A stretch of 7,385 bases of DNA from DASQUP01 sp035641235 (GCA_035641235.1 DASQUP010000154.1:1-7385), one strand, 5' to 3'; numbered from the stretch's first letter, positions 1 through 6,631 are shown. Notes: generated by a model from the sequence alone, not told the origin. Numbers and translations: made by a program.

Positions 1-2
1 GA

Positions 3-167
3 TGGTCGGTGGCCGGCATCGCGCTCGAAGTCCCGCCGTTGTCCTCGCTGGCGGCGTGGGCCTACCGGCTCGTCGCTCGCAACCGGCATCGGTTGTCGAG
101 CGGCGTGGCGGCGTGCCGGCGCACGACCGAGAGACGATCCGTCACCGGGTCACGACGAGCTTCATAG
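3..167 (+). CDS. C-terminal end of a DCC-family (DUF393) protein, partial
   Basis: This is an open frame entering from the left edge and ending at TAG 165-167, giving 54 residues. The stretch AYRLVARNRHRL followed by a cysteine in AACRR resembles the C-terminal end of DCC-family (DUF393) thiol-disulfide oxidoreductase-like proteins, which commonly finish with a YRxVARNRxRxF...C segment. Third codon positions are about 90 percent G or C over the first 45 codons, which supports this frame over the alternatives. The DxxCxxC motif that names the family would lie off the window and cannot be checked. The gene converges on the dehydrogenase, and the two stop codons overlap by 6 bp. The last ten residues or so are low in complexity and may be a ragged tail. 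The family call rests on memory of the terminal motif only. Confidence 0.5.
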   Translation, partial: WSVAGIALEVPPLSSLAAWAYRLVARNRHRLSSGVAACRRTTERRSVTGSRRAS

Positions 168-1162
168 GCGGATCTGCGAGGACGTCGGCTGCGCTATCTC
201 CCAGGTGACGACGTCGCTCGTGACGCTCGATGGATCGAACCCGGCGGCGATGACGGCGAGGACGTCGTCGATGGCGGGACGTACGTGTGCTCGACCGGTG
301 TGAAACGTGCAGCACCGCGAGTACATGGCCAGTAGTGGAATCGGGACGTCGGTCAGGTACACGGACGGGCTCGTGCACGTCCCGTCGAACGCGGTGCTGT
401 TGAGCGCGCACCTAAGCCCATCATGGTCACCGCTGGCATCGACCGTGATGGGAAACGCGCCGAGCTTGGGGGGCAGCGGTCCGTCATGGATCTCGGCGCC
501 GAGGCCGGCTGCGATGCTGACGCGGGCGGGTCACGATCCGCGTACACGACGCGCCCCGCACCGACGGCGACAGCGAGGCCGACGGCATAGAGACCGATGG
601 ACTGCGGTCCGGCGTCGCCACCCACGACGAGGACCTCCGCACCCGGATCGGTCCTGAGCTGTGGTTCGACCGTGCGCCATGCGTCGGCGATGTTGTCGCT
701 GACGCTCGCGGCCGCAGCCGCATCGATGCCCGGCGGCAGGGAGACGAGCATGGCATCGGCGTGGGGCACCAGGACGCGATCGGCGAGGAAGCCTCCCCAG
801 GCGAAGCCTCCCATCGGACCCAAGCCGTAGGTCGACAGCGGCGGATGCGAAGCGCAGTTCCCGGTGCGTCCACGCCGGCAAGGCCCGCATCGCCCGCAGG
901 AAATCTGGAACGGCACCACGACCACGTCGCCCGCGGCGACCGACACGACGTCGTGGCCGATCTCGACGACCTCGGCCACCGCCTCGTGACCGAACGGGTA
1001 CGGGCCGGCCAGGCGGAATCGGCCTCGGAGCACGGCCACATCCAGGTCGCAGGTCGCCACCGCGATGGGTCGAACGATGGTGCTGCCGGCGCCGCGCAGG
1101 TCGACGTCGGGCACTTCCTCCCAGCGGACCGCTCCTGGCCCGTCGAGCATGAGCTGTCTCAT
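162..1162 (-). CDS. Zinc-type medium-chain alcohol dehydrogenase, one-base frameshift
   Basis: A medium-chain NAD(P)-dependent dehydrogenase that would oxidise or reduce an alcohol/carbonyl pair; the substrate is unknown. Counting from the upstream ATG at 1177, the catalytic zinc ligands are Cys43 (ATCDLD) and His64-Glu65 (GHE). The structural zinc lobe has four cysteines, 94, 97, 100 and 108. The Rossmann nucleotide loop is VLVVGGDAG at about 182-190. After VVYADRD the frame breaks near 524-529. Adding one base there restores an arginine-valine-serine run followed by IAAGLGAEI, then a normal C-terminal half ending at TGA 164-162, with a total of 333 residues. I chose ATG 1162 because it overlaps the upstream methyltransferase stop as ATGA and gives MRQLMLDGPG, a typical family start; ATG 1177 is the alternative. 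The frameshift could be a sequencing error or a real lesion. Confidence 0.85.
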
Positions 1163-1965
1163 CTCGAGGTCGTCCATTCGGGTGCTGAGGGCCGACCGAC
1201 GACCAGTCGAAGCGATCCGCGTAGCACCGGACGGGTCCGGAAGCTGCCGAATCGTCGGTCCCAGGATCCAGAACGCAGGTCATGCGCCAGTTGCCGGATG
1301 GCTCGGCGCTCGACGCCTAGCGGCAGTAGCGCCCATCCTGATTGCGATTGCCATATCTGCGATCGAAGCAGCATCTCTGGTCGAGCGTGGAAGCACTCGA
1401 TGAAGCCGTCCGCACAATCTGCTGGCGTGGGGATGACCGTAACGTCGGACGCGCCACCGAGGACGTCGCACAGGTCATCGATCGCCGGAAGGCGCGAGCA
1501 CGTGAGGTCCACCAGTTCCGGCACGTAGTGCGCCAACCACCAGTCGCCGAACGTCGCCGGGTCGAACGTCAGCATGACGACAGCTCCGCGGCTCACGCGG
1601 CGCAGCTCTCGGACTCCCTGCCTCCAGTCGCGCCACTGGTGGACGGTGACCGTCGCCATCGCTGCGTCGAAGGAGCCGTCGTCGAACGGGAGCTGCTCAG
1701 CGACGGCATCGAGCGCCGGAGGCAGGCGTGGTGGCCGCTGCGAACGCATCGAGGCCGACGGTTCGACGGCGCTGACGTACCTGTCGGTCGGCTCGTACGA
1801 ACCGGCACCCGCGCCGACGTTGATGACGGTCCGAGCCCTCCCGAGAGCCGAGGTCACCTGCCTCGCGATGCGGTCGTCCGCTCGGCGCGTGCGCGAGTAA
1901 CCCCCACCGGACCGGTCATAATCGGCGTCGCCGGCTGGCCGTCTGGTGCGCAGCGAACGCGTCAC
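1159..1965 (-). CDS. Class I SAM-dependent methyltransferase
   Basis: A soluble methyltransferase of 268 residues that would move a methyl group from S-adenosylmethionine to a small molecule; the acceptor cannot be predicted. Motif I is VINVGAGAGSYE at about 48-58. The acidic residue closing strand 2 is Glu68 in SAVEPS. The post-I segment LPFDDGSFDAAMA lies at 92-104 and is followed by an LRRVSRGAVVMLTF strand, the usual Methyltransf_11 layout. The start is GTG 1965-1963, preceded by a G-rich stretch (GGGGCGG) as a plausible ribosome site. It sits 30 bp after the carbonic anhydrase stop, and its own stop overlaps the dehydrogenase start by 4 bp (ATGA), so it is very likely cotranscribed and translationally coupled. 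The first 20 residues are arginine-rich and poorly conserved-looking, so the true start may be slightly downstream. Confidence 0.85.
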   Translation of the reverse strand: MTRSLRTRRPAGDADYDRSGGGYSRTRRADDRIARQVTSALGRARTVINVGAGAGSYEPTDRYVSAVEPSASMRSQRPPRLPPALDAVAEQLPFDDGSFDAAMATVTVHQWRDWRQGVRELRRVSRGAVVMLTFDPATFGDWWLAHYVPELVDLTCSRLPAIDDLCDVLGGASDVTVIPTPADCADGFIECFHARPEMLLRSQIWQSQSGWALLPLGVERRAIRQLAHDLRSGSWDRRFGSFRTRPVLRGSLRLVVGRPSAPEWTTSR

Positions 1966-1995
1966 AGGTCCGCCCCTGTTCGGCTTCCGCAGCGC

Positions 1996-2616
1996 TTAAT
2001 CCTCGCTGTCATGCTCTCGCCCTGGTGTTTCGGTTCCATCGACCACGACCTCGACCAGGCCATCGTCGAGGTGGTACAGCAAGCCGTGAACCCGAACTGT
2101 GTGAGGCATCCATGGCTCGCGTCGGAGTCGGGCGACCTCGGCCGCGAGAGCTTCCCTTGGTTCAGGAAACGCACGCAGGTACGAGAGCAGTCGATCGGGT
2201 GTGGTTCCGCCGAGCCGACTCGCGAGGAGGGCCTGCGCTGCCTCGCTCAGGCTTCCCTTGAAGTTCTCGATGATCTTGTCGACCTTGCTCCACGCGAGAC
2301 ACGCTCCGCAGTCGGTGTGCATCAGGACCGCGATCTCGTGGACACCGGGCAGGTGTATGGCTACGAGAAGCGATCGGTCGTCCGCGATGGCGCCCAGTGT
2401 CCGCACGATGCGCGTGCGCGACCGAATCGCTCCCTCGGTTGAGAACGTCGCGATTCCGAGCGCCTCCAGGTTCACCCGTGGGTCCATGCATGTCACGACC
2501 AGCCGATCAGCCGCGGGCCGGTCTGTTGGAAGTTCGTGCGGTTGAACGCGGGCTCGGAAGTCGGCGTTGGCGGAGCGGATCTCCTGAACCCAGATGTCCT
2601 CGTTGGTTTCGGTCAT
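1996..2616 (-). CDS. Beta-class carbonic anhydrase, divergent
   Basis: A zinc enzyme that interconverts carbon dioxide and bicarbonate in the cytoplasm, 206 residues, within the usual family range. The zinc ligands and catalytic dyad are visible: Cys43, Asp45 and Arg47 in CMDPR, then His100 and Cys103 in HTDCGAC. The start ATG 2616 has GGAGG seven bases upstream, which fixes it. The segment after the first motif reads IVRTLGAIADDRSLLVAI, where typical members carry RNAGG followed by a serine-rich helix. Keeping the zinc site while losing this block marks a divergent subgroup, so activity should not be assumed. It lies 27 bp after the mosaic ORF and 30 bp before the methyltransferase in the same orientation. 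No signal peptide is seen. Confidence 0.88.
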   Translation of the reverse strand: MTETNEDIWVQEIRSANADFRARVQPHELPTDRPAADRLVVTCMDPRVNLEALGIATFSTEGAIRSRTRIVRTLGAIADDRSLLVAIHLPGVHEIAVLMHTDCGACLAWSKVDKIIENFKGSLSEAAQALLASRLGGTTPDRLLSYLRAFPEPREALAAEVARLRREPWMPHTVRVHGLLYHLDDGLVEVVVDGTETPGREHDSED

Positions 2617-2643
2617 GTCGGTGCCTCCGTGGTCGGATGCCGG

Positions 2644-3019
2644 TCAGCTGTCGAGGAGCCAGACGGTGTCGTCGACGGTGATCTCGCCGAGGTGCTCGAC
2701 CGTCGCGTAGATGCCGAGAGCCCCGTCGCTCGCGCGGGTGATTGCCTTGAGAACCCGACAACTCCGGCCCGATCGATGGCAGGTTGACGACCTGGAACGA
2801 GGTGTCCGGTGCGCCACTCGAACACGCACGGCTCGCGCGCCGTCACCGATCCGCAGTTCCCCAGTCCGATGGTCCCTCGGGGAAAGCGGCCACCGTCTGA
2901 GGCCCAAGTGATGTTCGGTGCAAGTAGCCGGCGAAGGGCTGTGCCCGTACACCCGCGTAGAACTCGTTCTGTGCCTCGTGCAGCTGGTCGAAGTTTCGGA
3001 CCCGAGATCCAGACGACAT
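2644..3019 (-). pseudogene. Frame-broken mosaic: SnoaL-like start, MOSC-like end
   Basis: No single frame makes sense here, but pieces in different frames do. From ATG 3019, four bases after the DoxX stop, one frame gives FDQLHEAQNEFYAG. A second frame at about 2945-2904 gives GTALRRLLAPNITW. Together these look like the N-terminus of a SnoaL/NTF2-like protein. The rest does not continue that fold. A third segment at about 2800-2758 reads DTSFQVVNLPSIGPELS with nearly all third positions G or C, and the last frame gives VLKAITRASDGALGIYATVE and ends at TGA 2646-2644. That ending resembles the C-terminal strand region of MOSC domains (LGVYA...PGxIxVGDxV). The path needs about three frame changes in 375 bp. 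It may be a deletion fusion of two genes, a decayed gene, or poor consensus sequence. The MOSC assignment is tentative. Confidence 0.4.
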
Positions 3020-3023
3020 CCCG

Positions 3024-3405
3024 TCAGCCGGTGAACGACTCGGGGCCGAAGCGGCCCCAGGCCACGAAGGCGGCCATGGCGAGAAAGGTCAGATTCAGCA
3101 CGGCTGGCACGACCTCCCGACGGCGGAGGTGCGTGATCGTCGCGCCCACCATCAGCAACACCATACCGACAGCGGCCAGCGGCACGAGAACCGGCGCGAT
3201 GTCCAGCGCGGCGGGCAGGATCAGGCCAACCGTAGCCAGGAACTCGAGGGCTCCGAGGGTCTTGACGAAGCCGACGCTGTTGTCTGCCATCCATCCCCGG
3301 CCCGTACTTGGTGGCCAGCTCCTCCTTGGGCACGAACAGCTTGGTGGCGGCGTTCAGCATGAGAACGGAGAGCAGTCCGGCAACAATCCACAGCGCTATG
3401 TTCAT
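3024..3405 (-). CDS. DoxX-like four-helix membrane protein, frameshifted
   Basis: A small integral membrane protein of the DoxX family, about 127 residues when repaired. The start ATG 3405 has a clear AAGGAG at 3412-3417. The first frame gives helix 1 (about residues 3-18, ALWIVAGLLSVLMLNAA) and then KEELATKYGPGM, a typical DoxX loop. The frame is lost near 3290-3300 and resumes one base out of step with MADNSVGFVKTLGALEFLA, then helices 2 to 4 and an arginine-rich cytoplasmic loop (HLRRRE), ending WGRFGPES. The observed length is one base over a multiple of three, so one base is extra or two are missing at the joint. Family members are linked to redox or thiol stress in some species, but no function can be read from the sequence. 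It heads the second minus-strand run. Confidence 0.8.
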
Positions 3406-3449
3406 TCGGTTCTCCTTGCAGGGTCGTTGCCCTTGGTCACATCGGGGCT

Positions 3450-3480
3450 GTGCCCGAGAGCCCTCGACCGACTCGGGCAC
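3450..3480. repeat. Perfect inverted repeat, 9-bp arms, 13-nt loop
   Basis: GTGCCCGAG at 3450-3458 and its exact reverse complement CTCGGGCAC at 3472-3480 flank a 13-nt loop. It lies 45 to 75 bp upstream of the DoxX start codon, so on the minus strand it would sit in the 5' leader. No run of T follows on either strand, which argues against a standard intrinsic terminator. It could be a leader hairpin or an operator. Confidence 0.6.
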
Positions 3481-3763
3481 CCCGCCGACCATGTCGACCT
3501 TGGCATCGGTGTCCGCCACATGAAGCCACTGGCCCGGACTTCGCTGTGACACACCCGATCCCGACTCCTGTCGGACCCCGCTGCGGAACGACAGCCGCGC
3601 CACCGCCCACTCGGGAGCTACAAGCGAACGTCGCTCCTCGACACACGGTGAGATGACCGGTCTCCACGCCGACTAGCCCGGTGCCCGTCAACGTCATCTG
3701 AGACTCGCTCTTGATCGAAGCCGGTCTTTTCGGCGAGTCCCGCACGGAGAGGGAGGATGCGAT

Positions 3764-3850
3764 ATGCGGCTCGCGACCACGCTCCTCGGACCCGGACGGG
3801 CACGAGACCGATCGCGGTTGCGACAGACGAAGGGGCGCTGCGCGCGATGA
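3764..3850 (+). pseudogene. Possible start of a plus-strand gene, broken by a frameshift
   Basis: ATG 3764 has GGGAGG seven bases upstream (3751-3756), the best ribosome site on the plus strand in this gap. The frame gives MRLATTLLGPG and stops after 28 codons. A neighbouring plus frame from about 3799 continues RPIAVATDEGALRAMIYRG and runs to a stop at 3966, so one indel would extend the product to about 67 residues. The opening vaguely resembles the start of fumarylacetoacetate hydrolase-family proteins, but this is weak. It then runs into the end of the convergent minus-strand gene at 3955, so at best it is a remnant. It may equally be chance. Confidence 0.2.
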
Positions 3851-3954
3851 TCTACCGCGGCACGGAGCGAGCGGCACGGGACGCGGACGTCGCGGCCATG
3901 TCGGCCCCGTGCCACGGACTCCGGGCACAGCGCCCGATGAGCACGCGCAGCGGA

Positions 3955-4494
3955 CTAGATCGATGACGACACCGGCTCCTCCGCGCGCTCGAGCGATCTG
4001 AGCGCGCCACGCAGCAGCCCAGGCATCGCCCAACGATGCCCGACCGACACCGGTGGCCAGATCGCCCTGGCCACCGGCTGGTCGTAGTGGATGAGCGTCG
4101 CGATCGACAGGCAGCGCTCGTCGACGTGGACAACGATGTGAGCGGTCAGGAACCACGACGCGGCCTCGAGCCGCAGCCAATCGTCGCCTCGATCCGCGAT
4201 CTTCCAGCCACCCACGTACGACGGTGACTGCCGGCGCTCGAGACGAAGACCCAGGAGCACTCGCCAGACGAACTGCCCCTGTACGCCGGCGGCGTCTTCG
4301 ATCCCCGCCCGGGCCCACTGCTCCGGCGACACCGCGTGTCCTGGAGTCGACATGGAGAACACATCGACGTAGTCGGCCTCGAGGACCGCGCTCAGCGGAC
4401 GGATCGCGTCGGGGATGTCGCGCTGCTGGACGACGGCCGGCGCACGAGCGCCCCCGTGGTCGACTCCAGCTTCGGATGTTGTTCTCCGCGCCAT
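3955..4494 (-). CDS. Conserved actinobacterial protein of unknown function (DUF2867-like)
   Basis: A 179-residue protein with a strong ribosome site (GAGGAGG) just upstream of ATG 4494. The middle and C-terminal parts are rich in conserved-looking aromatic motifs: FVWRVLLGLRL at 75-85, GGWKIADRGDDWLRLEAASWF at about 95-115, and a final IWPPVSVGHRWAMPGLL at 145-161. I recall this motif order from actinobacterial proteins annotated DUF2867 or hypothetical; the assignment is from memory. There is no signal peptide and no obvious metal or nucleotide site, and the N-terminal 25 residues are variable-looking. The gene begins 44 bp after the flavodoxin stop, and a repeated GTTCTAG element sits in that gap. 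It may therefore have its own promoter or be read through from the upstream run. Confidence 0.7.
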   Translation of the reverse strand: MARRTTSEAGVDHGGARAPAVVQQRDIPDAIRPLSAVLEADYVDVFSMSTPGHAVSPEQWARAGIEDAAGVQGQFVWRVLLGLRLERRQSPSYVGGWKIADRGDDWLRLEAASWFLTAHIVVHVDERCLSIATLIHYDQPVARAIWPPVSVGHRWAMPGLLRGALRSLERAEEPVSSSI

Positions 4495-4516
4495 GGGTCC
4501 TCCTCAATGTGGTGGC

Positions 4517-4542
4517 AACCCGTTCTAGCAGGCGGGTTCTAG
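4517..4542. promoter_or_regulatory. Repeated GTTCTAG element with inverted repeat, putative operator
   Basis: GTTCTAG occurs at 4522-4528 and again at 4536-4542, starts 14 bp apart. An inverted repeat AACCCG (4517-4522) and CGGGTT (4533-4538) overlaps them. The plus-strand stretch from 4515 reads AACCCGTTCTA, matching seven of the eight fixed positions of the TnnAACnnGTTnnA pattern known for KstR-type TetR regulators of actinobacteria. It lies between the flavodoxin gene and the gene at 3955-4494, with one copy overlapping the flavodoxin stop codon. Regulator binding is inferred, not shown. Confidence 0.4.
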
Positions 4543-5165
4543 TAGTGTCCGCTGTACGCGACGGCAATCTCCGCCTCTCGCCCGGCGCGCAGGGCTCGAG
4601 CGGTGCGTGCGACAGACGCGCCGAGGTGCTCGGCGGTCAACAGGTCGCTCTCCCGAGGATTGGTCGCGACGTCTCCGTCGCCGTTCGACTGTCCCATGGC
4701 GCCGAGCCAGCTGCCGAGCCGGTTCAGGTCGTCGGGTGATGCGCCGTCCCAGCACCAGCCTGGGAGCAGGTCGAGGTTGACCCAGAGCATGCCGTGCTGC
4801 GCGGCTAGGAGGCCGAAGTACTGCAGCGTGTTGAGCTTGTCACCGGTCATCGCCTGTGAGTGTGCGAAGCCTGCCGCGACCTTTCCACTCCAACCTCGCC
4901 CGGCCCAGACTGGGAGCGACGCCTCCGCGAACGCCTTGAAGGCAGAGGAGGGGCCACCCATGTAGGTGGGACAGCCGAAGACGATCCCATCGGCTCGGCC
5001 TAGCGCGTCCCACGTGCTCGGCTCGAGGCTCTCCACGTCGTGGAGATCGGCGTGGGCGCCCGGCTGACCGCCCACGCCGCGAGCGAGATGTTCAGCCATC
5101 CGCCTGACATGCCCTCCGTCGCTGTGGAAGACGACGGCTACGGTCGACACGTCATCCAGCATCAT
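4539..5165 (-). CDS. Flavodoxin-fold NAD(P)H-dependent oxidoreductase (WrbA/FMN reductase-like)
   Basis: A 208-residue soluble flavoprotein that would bind FMN and pass electrons from NAD(P)H to a quinone or other acceptor. Strand 1 and the phosphate loop are VAVVFHSDGGHVRRMAEHLA at 9-28. The second FMN loop is GCPTYMGGPSSAFKAFAE at 64-81, close to the PTxYGG block of WrbA proteins. The third is GKVAAGFAHSQ at 94-104, followed by a helix and LAAQHGMLWV. The phosphate loop lacks the classical TGxT, having SDGG instead, so cofactor affinity may differ. ATG 5165 overlaps the hydrolase stop as ATGA (a second ATG follows at once), implying translational coupling. It is the last gene of the four-gene run, and its TAG lies inside a repeated GTTCTAG element. 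Confidence 0.82.
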   Translation of the reverse strand: MMLDDVSTVAVVFHSDGGHVRRMAEHLARGVGGQPGAHADLHDVESLEPSTWDALGRADGIVFGCPTYMGGPSSAFKAFAEASLPVWAGRGWSGKVAAGFAHSQAMTGDKLNTLQYFGLLAAQHGMLWVNLDLLPGWCWDGASPDDLNRLGSWLGAMGQSNGDGDVATNPRESDLLTAEHLGASVARTARALRAGREAEIAVAYSGHY

Positions 5166-6142
5166 TCTAGAATCCTAGCCCTAAAACCCCGAGTAAGACC
5201 GACTCCCGTCGGGTCAGACGGGTCCCCCTGCCCGAAACGCACTTCGGTTGCGAGCCACGCAAGCATCTGGTTCACCACCGCCGATCGTTCCCATTGGACG
5301 AAGTGACCGACGCCCGGCAGGACAAAGGGACCGATCGCGTTCGGAAACGCCAGTCGCATCTGGTCGACGAAGAGCGGGGGCACGACCGGATCCTCGGGTC
5401 CGTACAGCACGATCGTCGGGGTCGGGTTCGGTTCGAAGAGTCGCGGCGGCTCGGACGCCGGCACACCGAAGGCGTACGAGTAGAGATGGAGTGACCGTCG
5501 CAACGCCTCAGTGCCCGCGAACGGCTCGGCCATGAACTGCACCGATGGTTCGTCGAGGGGTTCCTGGCCGACCCACCCGTCGGTGCCGTACACGGACGCG
5601 ACGTACTCGCCACACGCCTCGGCGGTCCCCAACCCCTCGATGAGCTGGTCGGCGTGGAGGCCGTGGCGTTGGAAGTGCTCGAGCTCCGTGACGGGGAACG
5701 GAGCGAGGCCTTCACGTTCGTAGGCCTCGAACGAGAAGGGCGGGATCGTGTTGAACAGGAGCATCCGGTCCACCAACCCCGGCGAGCGGAGCGACAGGTC
5801 CTGCGCGACGACGCCGCCGAAGTCACCACCGCAGACCACACAGCGCTTGTGGCCGAGGACTGCCAGCAGCGCCGCAACATCCATGGAGCACGCCGCGACG
5901 TCATAGGCGCCATCGGGCGCGGGATCGGAGTCGCCGAACCCGCGGAGGTCCGGCGCGATCACCTCGAACCCGGCCGTGAGCAGCCCGCCGATGTTCCGCC
6001 ACCAGATCCGCTTCGTCTCGGGCCACCCGTGCAGAAGCAGGAGCGGCGTGCCCCCTAGGCCAGCGTGGACGAACGCAAGGTCGACGTCACGGACTCGCAG
6101 GCATCGTACCGGGAAGGCCGAGGGGTCGACGTCGTGCGACAT
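5162..6142 (-). CDS. Alpha/beta hydrolase, epoxide hydrolase-like
   Basis: A 326-residue alpha/beta hydrolase. The oxyanion-side motif is HGWPET at 38-43. The nucleophile elbow is GGDFGG with Asp107 as nucleophile, which places it with epoxide hydrolases and haloalkane or fluoroacetate dehalogenases rather than serine esterases. Asp251 in YGPEDPVVPP and His280 in GVGHFVQWE complete the triad. A cap region lies at roughly 135-235. Substrate cannot be decided between an epoxide and a haloacid or haloalkane; HGWPE and the following WWRN favour the epoxide hydrolase side. The C-terminal 20 residues (after FGQG) extend past the usual fold end. The start ATG 6142 comes 4 bp after the AhpD-like stop with only a weak GGATGA before it, so coupled translation is likely. 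No signal peptide is seen, so it should act in the cytoplasm. Confidence 0.87.
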   Translation of the reverse strand: MSHDVDPSAFPVRCLRVRDVDLAFVHAGLGGTPLLLLHGWPETKRIWWRNIGGLLTAGFEVIAPDLRGFGDSDPAPDGAYDVAACSMDVAALLAVLGHKRCVVCGGDFGGVVAQDLSLRSPGLVDRMLLFNTIPPFSFEAYEREGLAPFPVTELEHFQRHGLHADQLIEGLGTAEACGEYVASVYGTDGWVGQEPLDEPSVQFMAEPFAGTEALRRSLHLYSYAFGVPASEPPRLFEPNPTPTIVLYGPEDPVVPPLFVDQMRLAFPNAIGPFVLPGVGHFVQWERSAVVNQMLAWLATEVRFGQGDPSDPTGVGLTRGFRARILE

Positions 6143-6146
6143 CGAG

Positions 6147-6621
6147 TCATCCGAGCGAACCAGGCTGGTAGTCGCCGGCGGGCAGCTGGACGATCACGTT
6201 CACGCGATTGAAGGCGCTCATGACCGCGATGAGAGACACCAATGCGGCGAACTGATCCTCGTCGAAGTGCTCGGCGGCCCTCGCCCACGCCTCGTCGGTT
6301 ACGCCGCCGGCCGCGTCGGCGATGCGGGTGCCCTGTTCCGTCAGCTCCAGGGCAGCCCGCTCGGCGTCGGTGAACACCGTGGCCTCGCGCCAGGCTGCGA
6401 CGAGGTTGAGGCGCGTCGAGGTCTCCCCTGCGTGGAGCGGCGTCCTTGGTGTGCATGTCGGTGCAAAAACCGCAGCCATTGATCTGGCTGGCGCGGATCC
6501 TCACCAGCTCCCGTGTCGCCGCCGGCAGCGTCGAGTCTGACAGGGCCTTGTTGGCCGAGACCATCTGCCCAAGGAACGTGGCCGCGACCGGGTTTCCCAA
6601 GAGATTCAAGCGAGCTTCCAA
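6147..6621 (-). CDS. AhpD/carboxymuconolactone decarboxylase-family protein, one-base frameshift
   Basis: A 157-residue protein when repaired. Residues 38-57 carry the AhpD-type pattern: Glu38, Cys50, Cys53 and His57 (CGFCTDMH), a redox-active CxxC used in peroxide or disulfide chemistry in this superfamily. The frame breaks at 6434-6435, where one extra C splits DAA from HAGETSTRLNLVAAW; removing it restores an unbroken protein ending QLPAGDYQPGSLG. The C-terminal half (TDAERAALELTEQ and ALVSLIAVMSAFNRVNV) is typical of the carboxymuconolactone decarboxylase fold. The start is TTG 6621, supported by GGAGGT just upstream; the first internal ATG is only at residue 20. It lies between the SRPBCC gene (45 bp) and the hydrolase (4 bp). 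The extra base extends a CC pair, a common consensus error, so I treat the gene as probably intact. Confidence 0.83.
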
Positions 6622-6625
6622 AGTG

Positions 6626-6631
6626 ACCTCC
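6626..6631 (-). promoter_or_regulatory. Ribosome binding site supporting a TTG start
   Basis: GGAGGT on the minus strand, four bases before TTG 6621. No ATG or GTG in the same frame is close by, so this site decides the start of the AhpD-like gene. Confidence 0.65.

Larger units (their letters stand above)
3406..3954. other. 549-bp stretch without a clear intact gene
   Basis: No frame here gives a recognisable complete protein. It probably carries the promoter and leader of the DoxX-headed run on the minus strand, and perhaps the start of a plus-strand gene near 3764. On the minus strand, codons from 3519 to about 3463 (VADTDAKVDMVGGVPESVEG) have unusually GC-rich third positions, as if a gene tail once lay here, but I do not recognise it and it has no good start. 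A 9-bp-stem hairpin lies at 3450-3480. TTGACG occurs at 3691-3686 on the minus strand without a convincing -10 partner. Low-quality consensus sequence may hide a gene here, as in the neighbouring mosaic ORF. Confidence 0.5.

Noticed and set aside
761..1528. Plus-strand ORF of 255 codons
   Set aside because: Antisense to the dehydrogenase and methyltransferase, with biased composition and no recognisable motif.
1342..2442. Long plus-strand ORF of 366 codons
   Set aside because: It lies opposite the methyltransferase and carbonic anhydrase genes, which have clear motifs. Its product is arginine-rich and low in complexity, as expected of an antisense frame in GC-rich DNA.
3042..3058. GGGGCCG-AAG-CGGCCCC hairpin as a terminator
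   Set aside because: It lies inside the DoxX coding end (WGRFGPES), has no T-run and can arise from GC-rich codons.
2644..3603. Reading 2644-3603 as one 319-residue protein
   Set aside because: It is a splice of the DoxX start, an out-of-frame arginine-rich middle and the MOSC-like tail; the second half of DoxX lies in a different frame.
3437..4567. Long minus-strand ORF of 376 codons
   Set aside because: It overlaps the 3955-4494 gene in another frame, is arginine-rich without hydrophobic pattern, and has no good ribosome site.
5164..5178. TTCTAGAATCCTAG as another copy of the promoter element
   Set aside because: It encodes the last residues (ARILE) of the hydrolase right at the ATGA overlap, so it is explained by coding sequence and lacks the GTTCTAG core.
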